A stretch of DNA of 64,000 bases, from the NCBI RefSeq assembly GCF_904846345.1, contig NZ_CAJHAJ010000001.1, forward strand, positions 124,001-188,000, given 5' to 3'. Shown one piece after another: positions 1 through 10,168 of this stretch. Under the pieces are notes generated by a model. It was not told the origin of the DNA. It did not search any database and saw only the letters and a program-made list of their open reading frames with translations. Each line of letters opens with the position of its first letter. Positions within the stretch are counted from its first letter, which is position 1. This DNA comes from Psychrobacter maritimus (GTDB lineage: Bacteria; Pseudomonadota; Gammaproteobacteria; Pseudomonadales; Moraxellaceae). Made by a program: the position numbers and the translations under genes.

Positions 1-533
1 TGTAATGGCATACCACCTTGTTCGCTAATGATTTCGGCATATATCTCATTAAGCTGCGCCACTTGTTTGTTTTCAACCGTCAGTTCTTGCTGATTTTCGC
101 GTAGCTCTTTTAGGTTTGCCAAACTTATTTCTAGCTCTTGCTTAGCGGTAGCCGCTTCATTGGTCGCGATCTTACTGCTAAGACGTAAATCTTTTAGCTC
201 TTGCGTCGCCTCTTTACTGGTAATAACTGCTTGCTTGGCTTCCGTTTGCATCGAATAATAGCCGCGCTGATAGCCAAGCTTATGACCAAATAACAGCCCA
301 ACCCCCGCAGTTACCAATATCGCCACCACAAATAATGCCAATACTAAAGTAGACGCACCTTGCTGTGACTGACTGATGCCATGGCGACTGATAGCCGCAG
401 TATTACTACGATAACAATTACGATAATCAGGGTAAGAGAGATGCAGACTACCCTCCAAATCATAAGAAATAGAGTCTTGGCACGCTAAACGTGCTGGCTG
501 TGGGCAAAGGCGTAGTACACTCTTCAAACGCAT
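1..533 (-). CDS. DUF6776-like coiled-coil membrane protein (partial, C-terminus outside window)
   Basis: The frame is open from an ATG at 533 down to the window edge, giving 177 codons; the 3' end lies outside. About 70 cytoplasmic residues are followed by one strong membrane segment (about residues 72-92, ASTLVLALFVVAILV then GVGLLFG). After it comes a Glu/Gln/Lys/Leu-rich helix with heptad character, containing KQELEISLANLKELRENQQ, so a coiled coil is expected. The architecture fits the DUF6776 family of short membrane coiled-coil proteins, which in related Acinetobacter genomes I recall lying near argC. No enzymatic motif is visible. It is on the same strand as argC, about 100 bp downstream of it, so co-transcription is possible. 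The family name is a pattern-based guess; that it is a real protein gene is much more certain. Confidence 0.7.
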   Translation of the reverse strand, partial: MRLKSVLRLCPQPARLACQDSISYDLEGSLHLSYPDYRNCYRSNTAAISRHGISQSQQGASTLVLALFVVAILVTAGVGLLFGHKLGYQRGYYSMQTEAKQAVITSKEATQELKDLRLSSKIATNEAATAKQELEISLANLKELRENQQELTVENKQVAQLNEIYAEIISEQGGMPL

Positions 534-636
534 TTAGACAGTATCTCTTAACAGTAAGGGCAGGTTATTATAGCGGAATTTATAATCAATACCTAGCGCC
601 ATAAACATGAAGGATTTGATAATAGATAAACATCTG

Positions 637-1704
637 TTAAGGAACGATAGGGGCAAAGTTTAAGCCCATTGATTCATCGAAACCAAACATCACATTCATA
701 TTTTGCACCGCTTGCCCAGCCGCACCTTTCACCAAGTTGTCTTGCACGACAATCACCGTCAGCTCGGCACGCGCATTGTTTTGATGGATACCAATACGCA
801 GGCGATTGCTGGCACGCACACTGCGCGTATCAGGATAAAGACCCTTTGGCATCACATCCACAAAGGGTTCTGCAGCGTAGCTTGTCTCAAATACTTGCTG
901 CCAATCAATAGCAGCGCCTGCATCCGTCAGCTCAAGATGAATAGAGCTGAGCATCCCGCGTATCATCGGCACAAGATGGGGTAAAAAACGGATACGATGG
1001 CTAAATTGACTCTCTAATAACTGAGCAACACCCTGCTCAATCTCCGGTAAATGCCGATGACCTTCAACGCTATAGGCTTTGAAATTGTCTGTGGTTTCAG
1101 CATAGTTAAGGGCAAGCTTTGCTTGACGACCCGCGCCCGAAACGCCAGATTTCGCATCGATAACGATACGTGATTCAACCAGTCTTTCTGCTTGCTTATT
1201 TTGCGCATCGATAATGGGTTTTAAGCCCAAGATAGCTGTGGTTGGATAACAGCCAGGGTTACCGACCACCAAAGCATCGGCAAGTTTTTCACGGTTGACT
1301 TCAGGTAAGCCATAAACGGCTGTCTTTAATAATTCAGGACAGGCATGGGCTTGCTGATACCAGTGCTCAAAATCTGCTAATGACTGCAAGCGAAAATCGG
1401 CCGCCAAATCAATGACCTTTACGCCGGCTGCCGTTAATGCCTCTGCTTGCTTCATTGCCACGCCATGCGGGGTCGCAAAGAATACCACATCGCATTTTTG
1501 CAAGGTCGCTAGCGTCTCATCACCTAAATCGCTAAAAACGATATCGGAGATGCCGCGTAAGCTTGGGAATATCTCATCAGCTCGGGTGCCAGCTTCGCTA
1601 CGTGAGGTTAGCAAATCAATAGACACTTCAGGATGGGCAGATAATAAGCGAATCAGCTCAATACCTGTATAGCCTGTGCCGCCGACAATCGCTGCTGAAA
1701 TCAT
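637..1704 (-). CDS. argC: N-acetyl-gamma-glutamyl-phosphate reductase
   Basis: Cytosolic enzyme of arginine biosynthesis that reduces N-acetylglutamyl 5-phosphate to N-acetylglutamate 5-semialdehyde with NADPH. The 355-residue protein has the N-terminal nucleotide-binding motif GGTGYTGIELIRLL (residues 8-21). The catalytic cysteine is C152 in GNPGCYPTTA, and the substrate-binding stretch SVEGHRHLPEIEQ is present. Length matches the family (about 340-350). The ATG at 1704 has an AAGGGATAT stretch just upstream as ribosome binding site. It stands alone among arginine genes here. Upstream lies a 16-bp tandem-repeat array and then hemE on the same strand, so it is probably transcribed separately or at the end of the hemE transcript. 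Confidence 0.96.
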   Translation of the reverse strand: MISAAIVGGTGYTGIELIRLLSAHPEVSIDLLTSRSEAGTRADEIFPSLRGISDIVFSDLGDETLATLQKCDVVFFATPHGVAMKQAEALTAAGVKVIDLAADFRLQSLADFEHWYQQAHACPELLKTAVYGLPEVNREKLADALVVGNPGCYPTTAILGLKPIIDAQNKQAERLVESRIVIDAKSGVSGAGRQAKLALNYAETTDNFKAYSVEGHRHLPEIEQGVAQLLESQFSHRIRFLPHLVPMIRGMLSSIHLELTDAGAAIDWQQVFETSYAAEPFVDVMPKGLYPDTRSVRASNRLRIGIHQNNARAELTVIVVQDNLVKGAAGQAVQNMNVMFGFDESMGLNFAPIVP

Positions 1705-1789
1705 AAGATATCCCTTTTTCTTTTATGCAGTTTCTTACTCAATTAATGGTAGATAGCTATAATGTCTACACCTAAGTATAAACATCATA

Positions 1790-1978
1790 GCGTGTAAATT
1801 TAATAACGTCTAAATTTAATAACGTCTAAATTTAATAGCGTGTAAATTTAATAACGTCTAAATTTAATAGCGTCTAAATTTAATAGCGTCTAAATTTAAT
1901 AGCGTCTAAATTTAATAACGTCTAAATTTAATAGCGTCTAAATTTAATAGCGTCTAAATTTAATAGCGTCTAAATTTA
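1790..1978. repeat. 16-bp tandem-repeat array, 11.8 copies
   Basis: Eleven full 16-bp units plus a 13-bp partial unit run without interruption between hemE and argC. The consensus is RCGTSTAAATTTAATA. Only unit positions 1 (G/A) and 5 (G/C) vary. The unit order is B A A B A C C C A C C C, where B = GCGTGT, A = ACGTCT and C = GCGTCT. The last eight units are therefore two identical 64-bp blocks. There are no spacers, so it is not a CRISPR array. The core TAAATTTA is palindromic and very AT-rich. It is probably a slippage-prone minisatellite; any role in transcript ending or protein binding is unknown. Confidence 0.97.
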
Positions 1979-2034
1979 TCGCTTTTAATAAACTTACGCT
2001 TCTTAATGTTAACTAATTTTAAAAACTAGCGACA

Positions 2035-3171
2035 TTAAATCTTATAGTCATGTATCGCATCGATAAAGACTTTGGCATTATCAGGGTCGACCCACTGGGT
2101 AATACCGTGACCTAAGTTTGCCACATAGCCTGTTTTTTCACCATTGGCATAAGCGCTATCTAGCATGGCATTGACTTCAGCACGGATAGTCGCAGGCGAA
2201 CCATATAAAGTCGCAGGATCTAAATTACCCTGAATGGCTTTGCTACTTTGTAGTTTTTTATGGTGCTTGGTCAACTGGCGCTGACTTTCGGTCAAGACTT
2301 GACGGGCGCGATCAATAGGCATCGTCCAGTCTAAACCCAAGGCATCGGCTTCACTATCCGCTTGCACATCAAGCCATAATCCGCCGCCTTTGGTAAACAA
2401 TACCACTGGTATTTCAGGATGACGTACCTTTAGTTCAGCGACAATGCGCTTATTATAAGCATGAGAGAAATCGACAAATTGACGATGGCCAAGCGCCCCG
2501 CCCCAGCTATCAAATATCTGTAATATTTGCGCCCCAGCGACCACTTGCGCATCTAGATAATCGATTACTGACGTTGCTAACTTGTCTAATAATTGATGTA
2601 AAAACTCAGGATTGCTATATAAAAAACCTTTGGTATAGCGATAATCTTTTGAGCTACCCCCTTCAATCATATAAGTCGCTAGCGTCCAAGGACTGCCAGA
2701 AAAACCAAATAATGGCACTTGTCCGTTTAAGGCTTTACGAATACTTGTCACCGCACGCATGACATAATCAAGCGAATCATTGACATCGAGTACTGGCAAT
2801 CTATCTAAATCTGCCTGCGTACGAATAGGGTGTTTAAACTTTGGGCCTTCACCGGTTTCAAAGTATAAGCCCAATCCCATCGCATCAGGAATGGTTAAAA
2901 TATCACTAAATAAAATCGCAGCGTCCAAGTCATAACGACGTAATGGCTGCAAAGTAACTTCGGTAGCGCGCGCGGTGTCTTTACATAGACTCATAAAGTC
3001 ACCCGCTTCAGCGCGAGTGGCTTTATATTCTGGTAAATAACGACCGGCTTGGCGCATCATCCACACAGGCGTGGTATCTATCGGCTCAAAGCGCAAGGCG
3101 CGTAACAATCTATCGTTCTTTAAAGGCGCAAAATTCTGCTCTAGCGCGTTATTATTGTCTGAAGCACTCAT
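2035..3171 (-). CDS. hemE: Uroporphyrinogen decarboxylase
   Basis: Cytosolic haem-pathway enzyme that decarboxylates the four acetate side chains of uroporphyrinogen III to give coproporphyrinogen III. The UROD signature [15 protein letters not shown] lies near the N-terminus, followed by [17 protein letters not shown] and, near the C-terminus, NLGHGI. I place the start at the ATG at 3171 (378 residues), because GGAG sits 8 nt upstream of it. The TTG two codons earlier is only 2 nt from the same GGAG. About 20 polar N-terminal residues precede the conserved core, a little longer than typical (about 355). It is flanked downstream by the 16-bp repeat array. No other haem-synthesis gene is nearby. 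Confidence 0.96.
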   Translation of the reverse strand: MSASDNNNALEQNFAPLKNDRLLRALRFEPIDTTPVWMMRQAGRYLPEYKATRAEAGDFMSLCKDTARATEVTLQPLRRYDLDAAILFSDILTIPDAMGLGLYFETGEGPKFKHPIRTQADLDRLPVLDVNDSLDYVMRAVTSIRKALNGQVPLFGFSGSPWTLATYMIEGGSSKDYRYTKGFLYSNPEFLHQLLDKLATSVIDYLDAQVVAGAQILQIFDSWGGALGHRQFVDFSHAYNKRIVAELKVRHPEIPVVLFTKGGGLWLDVQADSEADALGLDWTMPIDRARQVLTESQRQLTKHHKKLQSSKAIQGNLDPATLYGSPATIRAEVNAMLDSAYANGEKTGYVANLGHGITQWVDPDNAKVFIDAIHDYKI

Positions 3172-3460
3172 GTACAAATCTCCAAAACAGCCCCATCGTT
3201 ATTCAAATGAACAGTTAAGCAGTTGAATAACAGGGCTGGATAAAATAAGTTAAAGAAAAGAATATTAAAACGCTCAGATAGCGACACTCTATTACAAAAT
3301 TCCAAACATGCTAAATGATTGGTTAACAGGCATCAGGTTAGCCTTCATGAAACAATATCTAGGATTTTTAGAGCGTCATTTGCTGTTAGCCTTTAATCAA
3401 TAATATCGTGCTTATGTCTATCTTGCTTACATATAGAATAGGGTAAATAACTTAAACGGT

Positions 3461-4633
3461 CTACATAGTCAGCGCTAAGTTATCACGGTGTACCATGACC
3501 ACGCGCTCTTCATTGTTACCAAGGATTCTATCAAACTGCTCCGTACGCTCACGAGCCACACGGCAAGCATCACGCGATGAGAAGTTCACTTGACCGACAG
3601 CGATACGCTCGCCCGTATCTTGATGCACAATCTCAACCACATCACCTTCATCGAAATCGCCGCGGACTTCTACCACACCGACCGGTAGTAAGCTTTTGTG
3701 ATGTTCAACGACCGCTTTTGCAGCGCCGGCATCGACAAGCAAAGAACCTGACATGCGCAAATGTGCCGCTAGCCACTGTTTACGTGCAATGATTTTATCT
3801 TCGTCATTGGTGGTCAATAACGTACCGACGGCTTCACCTGATACCACGCGAGTAATAACATCGTCGATAGCGCCACTCACGATGACCGTCGGACAACCGC
3901 CCATCGCAGCCAAGCGACCGGCACGGATTTTGGTCAGCATACCGCCGCGACCAAGTTTGCCGCCATCACCGGCGATATCAAATAAATAATCAGCCATCGC
4001 CCGCTCTTGGCGGATCATTTTGGCATTAGGATTATTACGGGGATTATCGGTAAAGACGCCTTCTTGATCGGTTAAGATAATATATAAATCAGCATTGACC
4101 ATCGCCGCTGCCATCGCGCCTAAGGTATCATTATCGCCGAATTTAATCTCGTCAATGGTAATGGTATCGTTTTCATTAATCACTGGCAGCACGCGCCATT
4201 CTAATAATTGCGTCAACGCCCCCGTGGTATTTAAATAGCGACTACGATTAGACAAATCATCATGTGTCAGTAGCAGCTGCGAGCTTTGAATACCGTGCTG
4301 AATCAACGCTGACCACCAAGTTTCAATCAAGCCCATCTGACCGATAGACGCACAAGCTTGTAGCGCCGCCAGTTTCCTAGGACGCTCATCAAGATTCATG
4401 CGTACCACGCCTTCAGCAACCGCACCTGATGACACTAGTAACACTTCGACGCCTTGCTTATGCAGCTTGGCAATCTGCTTTGCCCACTCGTAGATGGCAG
4501 TTCGATCAAGCCCTCGCCCATTATTGGTTAATAACGATGAGCCAATCTTGACAATAACGCGCTGAATATCAAAGTTGCGAGCTTGCTTAACAAACCTTGC
4601 TTCTTCGGTCGTGTTCTCTATGTCAACTGCCAT
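3461..4633 (-). CDS. proB: Glutamate 5-kinase
   Basis: First enzyme of proline synthesis, phosphorylating glutamate to gamma-glutamyl phosphate with ATP; cytosolic and normally feedback-inhibited by proline. The amino-acid kinase domain starts at VIVKIGSSLL (residue about 26). It contains SSGAVAEG, the substrate-site INENDTIT and GGMLTKIRAG. A C-terminal PUA domain follows (about residues 295-375), as in the E. coli-type two-domain enzyme; 390 residues is normal. The start ATG at 4633 has AGGAG 6 nt upstream. It lies 140 bp downstream of obgE on the same strand, the usual gammaproteobacterial obgE-proB pairing, so the two are probably co-transcribed. proA is not in the window. Confidence 0.96.
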   Translation of the reverse strand: MAVDIENTTEEARFVKQARNFDIQRVIVKIGSSLLTNNGRGLDRTAIYEWAKQIAKLHKQGVEVLLVSSGAVAEGVVRMNLDERPRKLAALQACASIGQMGLIETWWSALIQHGIQSSQLLLTHDDLSNRSRYLNTTGALTQLLEWRVLPVINENDTITIDEIKFGDNDTLGAMAAAMVNADLYIILTDQEGVFTDNPRNNPNAKMIRQERAMADYLFDIAGDGGKLGRGGMLTKIRAGRLAAMGGCPTVIVSGAIDDVITRVVSGEAVGTLLTTNDEDKIIARKQWLAAHLRMSGSLLVDAGAAKAVVEHHKSLLPVGVVEVRGDFDEGDVVEIVHQDTGERIAVGQVNFSSRDACRVARERTEQFDRILGNNEERVVMVHRDNLALTM

Positions 4634-4773
4634 ATAAACTCCTGTTGCTAGTGTAAAGTGATTACGGGGATTAAATTAAAAACTGTGCGCACACCTATTT
4701 AAAGAACGTAAACTTAAAGCACCTAACGTTAAAACTTGTGAACTTAATGCTCATAAAGTTAAATAAAATACAC

Positions 4774-6337
<1,564 letters not shown>

Positions 6338-7774
6338 TTACGCTGGAATTTGCGTATAGCTGATGCCAGCCATTTGCGTTGCCAAACGTAATACCTGCGT
6401 GCTATAGCCTACTTCGTTATCATACCAAATATAAACGATAGCATGGTTATCGGTCAAAATCGTTGCTTGGGCATCGACGATACCGACATGCGTATCACCG
6501 ACAAAATCAGTCGATACCGCTTCAGTAGAATCCGTATAAGCAATCTGTGTTTGCCACTGACTGCTATTAGAAACTTTACGCATAAACTCATTTAACGCAT
6601 CAGCACTAGCTGGCGCAGTTTTAAGGTTTAAGTTCAAAATGGCTAAGCTGACGTTTGGCGTTGGTACACGAATAGCATTACCGGTTAATTTACCGCTCAG
6701 CTCTGGTAGTGCTTTACCAACTGCTTTTGCCGCGCCAGTACTGGTGATAACCATATTCAATACCGCACTGCGGCCACGGCGATCGGCTTTATGATAGTTA
6801 TCAATTAAGTTTTGATCGTTAGTAAACGAGTGAATGGTTTCAACGTGACCGTTTTCGATACCGTATTCATCATTTAAAACTTTTAACGTGGGGGTAATGG
6901 CGTTAGTCGTACAGCTGGCTGCACTGACGATAGTGTCATCGCCAACGGTATCGTTATTTACGCCATAGACGACGTTTTTGATATCGCCGCCTGCAGGAGC
7001 AGTTAGCAATACTTTTTTCACGCCAGTAGACTGTAAGTGTTTGCCAAGACCGGCTTCATCTTTCCAGATACCCGTGTTATCAATGACCAATGCATCCTTG
7101 ATACCATAAGCAGTATAATCAATCTCGCTTGGGTCTTTGGCATAGATAACTTGCACAAAGCGGCCATTGATAATCAAACCATTGTTTTCATTGTCAACAA
7201 CCACACCACCAGCGAAGCTACCATGGATTGAATCACGCTCTAGCAATGAAGCACGCTTGGCCAAATCACCCGCTGCTGCAGGACGTACAACAATCGCTTT
7301 TAGCTGCATACCCTTGGCACTTGATGCTTGTGATAACAATAGACGCGTTAAGATACGACCAATACGACCAAAACCATATAGCACGACATCCGTTGCGCCA
7401 TTGCTAGCACCTTTATCAGTACCAATAGACTGTAAAGCCGCTTGTAAATCACTGTCATTAGCAATCAGCTGACCGACATCGATACGCGCCGCTTGGATAT
7501 CTTTGCTCTCTGCAAGCGCTTTCACCATCGCTAACGTATCCGCGATATCGATAGATTTGGCATCTTGCTCACGTAGCGCCACTTTTTGATGCAATGCCAA
7601 TATTTGACCTACAGAAGTCGTATCTAGCGTGTCGCCAAACAAAGTCACTTGTACATCTTGCTCATTATAAAGCTTATTCAAAAGCCCCATCAGCTCAATG
7701 GCTTGTTGCTCTTGTTGGTTATAATTGCTCAAGTGGTCTTGATGTAATTGGCGTAAGGTATCAGCGTTGCTCAC
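6338..7774 (-). CDS. Glyceraldehyde-3-phosphate dehydrogenase, long form
   Basis: Oxidises glyceraldehyde 3-phosphate to 1,3-bisphosphoglycerate with NAD(P), reversibly, in glycolysis or gluconeogenesis. Counting from the upstream ATG at 7783, an extra N-terminal region of about 130 residues (Gln/Leu/Asp-rich, mostly helical) precedes the Rossmann motif YGFGRIGRILTRLL (136-149). The catalytic Cys is C291 in SAASCTTNAITP. The about 480-residue form resembles the long GAPDH of Pseudomonas and Acinetobacter rather than the 335-residue E. coli GapA. I chose the GTG at 7774: AAGGA lies about 8 nt before it, while the same AAGG abuts the ATG at 7783. Neighbours are not glycolytic. Confidence 0.92.
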   Translation of the reverse strand: MSNADTLRQLHQDHLSNYNQQEQQAIELMGLLNKLYNEQDVQVTLFGDTLDTTSVGQILALHQKVALREQDAKSIDIADTLAMVKALAESKDIQAARIDVGQLIANDSDLQAALQSIGTDKGASNGATDVVLYGFGRIGRILTRLLLSQASSAKGMQLKAIVVRPAAAGDLAKRASLLERDSIHGSFAGGVVVDNENNGLIINGRFVQVIYAKDPSEIDYTAYGIKDALVIDNTGIWKDEAGLGKHLQSTGVKKVLLTAPAGGDIKNVVYGVNNDTVGDDTIVSAASCTTNAITPTLKVLNDEYGIENGHVETIHSFTNDQNLIDNYHKADRRGRSAVLNMVITSTGAAKAVGKALPELSGKLTGNAIRVPTPNVSLAILNLNLKTAPASADALNEFMRKVSNSSQWQTQIAYTDSTEAVSTDFVGDTHVGIVDAQATILTDNHAIVYIWYDNEVGYSTQVLRLATQMAGISYTQIPA

Positions 7775-8223
7775 GAGAAACATCCTTATGGTCAGTAATT
7801 AGGTAATCAGTAAAGTATGAAGAAATATAAATAGATAGGTCATTACTAAGTTAGGTAATGATTCTAAAACGATAACGCTCGACTATTGCGGCAGTGGTTA
7901 TCGTCACCGTTTTTATCAGCGCAGTCTTTAGATAAGGGAGATTTTAGCTTAAAACGCCCTATTTTGCTAGTGATAACCGAATTTGTCCAACTTATCGCAT
8001 TTTTCATTGCACTATTCATTGGGCTATTCATTACTCTATAAGTTACTTAATAAAAAATAAAAACAGCTTATGCTACCGTCCCATTTTTAATCGACTAAAA
8101 CCAATGTAAAAACCTGATTAATATAAAATACTTAAATGGCTTTCAGTAACAAGCTACCAATAACTAGCTGTCAATAACAGACTATTAATAATTGATAATT
8201 AGTCATAATAGACAATGGCTCGT
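7775..8223. other. Intergenic region between the GAPDH gene and the lipocalin gene
   Basis: About 450 bp without a gene. An 8-bp inverted repeat (ACGATAAC at 7869-7876, GTTATCGT at 7897-7904, 20-nt loop) is followed on the minus strand by TTTTA. It could be a weak terminator for the lipocalin transcript or an operator near the GAPDH promoter. Near 8145-8200 there are loose AT-rich repeats of the type AATAACTAGCTGTCAATAACAG. No other structure is evident. Confidence 0.5.
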
Positions 8224-8913
8224 TTATGGAACCAACTTCACCGTTTGATTGGTCTGCGTGGTAAGTTTAAACTCTTTTAAATCATAGCCCTGTTGCTGAG
8301 CAATCTGGCGGTATTTGGCATAAGTTTCTTGACTCACATTTGGTGAACGCGCTAGCAACCATAGATAGTCTTTATCCGGCGTGCCAACCAATGCTGTTTT
8401 GTAGTCTGCATCATGTGCGAGTATCCAATAATCGGCACGACCAACGGGCAACCAGCGAATCCAAGAGGGTAAGAAAGTCACCTTTAACTTGCTGCCAGTA
8501 GTATCTGCTGGTTTGGCTAAGCCTTCAGCGGTAATGCCTGAACCGTCTTGCGCTTTGCATTGGTTAATCACCTTGATGCCTGAACCGTCGGTTTTTTCGA
8601 CATAAGTCGCCGTCACGTCACTGGCACAATTGCGCTGAAAATACATCGGTAAACGACCTATCTCATACCAAGTGCCGGCGTATTTTTTCAGATCAACGCT
8701 ATCAACTGTGGTTGGTACACTTGCAGACTTATGAATGATAGCACTCGGCTTAATGGCTAATGTCTCGGTGCTGGTTTTATCCGTCGTTGCATTAGCCGTC
8801 ACATTAGCTTTAGCCGCGGTATTGACGGGTGGCGTCGCCGCATAAGCTGAAAACGCCGCCAGCGGTATGATAATTGCTAAAGCAATACCTGTGTGTTTAA
8901 TAAGTCCATTCAT
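8224..8913 (-). CDS. Lipocalin (Blc-like) with Sec signal peptide
   Basis: Secreted or periplasmic lipocalin; the Blc family binds lipids and lysophospholipids and is linked to envelope maintenance. The core carries the lipocalin signature DLKKYAGTWYEIGRLP, then YFQRNCASDVTATY, WIRWLPVGRADYWILAHD and WLLARSPNVS, all matching the Blc fold. From the ATG at 8913 the protein is 230 residues and starts with a clean signal peptide, MNGLIKHTGIALAIIIPLAA then FSAYA. GGAG lies 9 nt upstream of that ATG. The same frame stays open another 247 codons upstream to an ATG at 9654, listed separately. I prefer 8913 because the signal peptide would otherwise be buried in the middle of the protein. Confidence 0.85.
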   Translation of the reverse strand: MNGLIKHTGIALAIIIPLAAFSAYAATPPVNTAAKANVTANATTDKTSTETLAIKPSAIIHKSASVPTTVDSVDLKKYAGTWYEIGRLPMYFQRNCASDVTATYVEKTDGSGIKVINQCKAQDGSGITAEGLAKPADTTGSKLKVTFLPSWIRWLPVGRADYWILAHDADYKTALVGTPDKDYLWLLARSPNVSQETYAKYRQIAQQQGYDLKEFKLTTQTNQTVKLVP

Positions 8914-9654
8914 AAATATGCGCTCCGGTATCTCTGTTATCGCTGCGTCGGCAGTTTCAGAAGAAAGATGGGGGTTTGTTTTAGAGTGATTGGTTTTAAA
9001 CTCATTTTTTTTAGTTAAGCTATTTATAGCATCAGCCTGCCCTGTTGCCATATCACCTTTAATAGACTGCAGCATTAATGACTTAGTATTTGCATCGGTA
9101 TCGGTATCTACATTTTCATCAATATGTATGGCAGTTGTTTTTTTCACCTTTTGATAGCTATGGGCTTTTTTATATCCGTAAGCAGGTTGTGAGCTTTTAT
9201 TATTGTTATTGCTACTCACCTCATTTGTACTAGGATAGCTTTTCATATCGCTAGCTTCAAGACTGCTGCTACTGGCTTTACGATTGCTCTTCTTAATCAT
9301 TGCAGACTCTGTTGCCTCGGCAAGGCTTTTTTCAACGCGTTTGTAGCCAAAATAACTGTCATGTGCTGACGTATCTGTCGCTAAATGCTTGGAATATTCT
9401 TCGTTAGCACTGTCATAGTCGTTAGCACTGTCAAAGTGGTCATAATGATAGCTAGCGTCATTACTGGCATAACCTGTTTGTAAAGCGCTATCCGCTTTAA
9501 GATGACGTTTAACTAGATAATCTTTCTTAAGGTAGCTTTTTTCAAGACAGTCTTTTCCAAGATAGTGCTGACTTGACTGGCCAGTCTGCTGCGATTGAGA
9601 ACCAGCTGCCTGAGAATCAGACCATGCTGACTTAGGTAACTTATTGGTTTTCAT
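8914..9654 (-). other. In-frame upstream extension of the lipocalin reading frame (247 codons)
   Basis: This stretch is open in the same frame as the lipocalin, from an ATG at 9654 to the internal ATG at 8913, so a 476-residue product is possible. It is polar and low-complexity, rich in Ser, Lys, Asp, Asn and Tyr, with repeated motifs such as SYLKKDYLVKRHLK, YFGYKRVEKS and YGYKKAHSYQK. No known domain is recognised. The ATG at 9654 lacks a Shine-Dalgarno sequence (ACTCCT directly precedes it). If translated, the lipocalin signal peptide would act as an internal membrane segment with this part facing the cytoplasm. It could be a true N-terminal domain or a chance open frame. Confidence 0.5.
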
Positions 9655-10168
9655 AGGAGTACCATTTATTAATAGTAATAGTTAAAAATTCTTTATGATC
9701 AAATTCTCTGTTTAGCAGATAAGTGCAAAATAATTTTCAATACTCACTATCAATACAAAAGAAGAATAACTGAAAATTAAATGCGGTTATAACCAGTATG
9801 CGTCATAACCTTAGAAGCGCTGGGTAAAGGATAATGATAGATAAGCCATTTTTAGATAATGCTTGCTAAAAACTGACTCAGCGCCGTTTGATAATTTGAT
9901 GGTTTATAGTAATAGCAATGGCTTAATGAGAACAGTGTCGCAATGTAGGAAAACGCAACGGTTTGTAAGTAATTCTATGTTTGCCACATAGAGTAAACAC
10001 ATAGTTACTGACTGTTAAAAGAGTTTTGAAATCAGTGTTTTGTCATGAGTTAACGCCTGCTCTCAGGCAACCTAATCTCTTGTATCAGCGCCTTAATTAA
10101 CGAGCGCTTCCCCGTTAATTAAGGCTTATAAAAATAGCTAAAATATAGCGCAAAAAGCACGCGAAATA
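9655..10168. other. Intergenic region between the lipocalin frame and the Nudix/ThiE gene
   Basis: About 510 bp with no credible gene. It contains the 13-bp inverted repeat at 10090-10125 (listed separately) and, nearer the lipocalin frame, AT-rich DNA that probably holds its promoter. I see no repeat or RNA gene. Confidence 0.6.
10090..10125 (-). terminator. Strong hairpin downstream of the Nudix/ThiE gene
   Basis: A perfect 13-bp inverted repeat (GCCTTAATTAACG / CGTTAATTAAGGC) with a 10-nt loop lies about 45 bp after the Nudix/ThiE stop. There is no U-tract after it on either strand, so it may be a processing or stabilising structure rather than a classical intrinsic terminator. Confidence 0.5.

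Noticed and set aside
1790-1978. CRISPR array
   Set aside because: The units are 16 bp and directly adjacent with no spacers, and no cas gene is nearby.
3171-3177. TTG start two codons upstream of the hemE ATG
   Set aside because: The GGAG is only 2 nt from it but 8 nt from the ATG at 3171.
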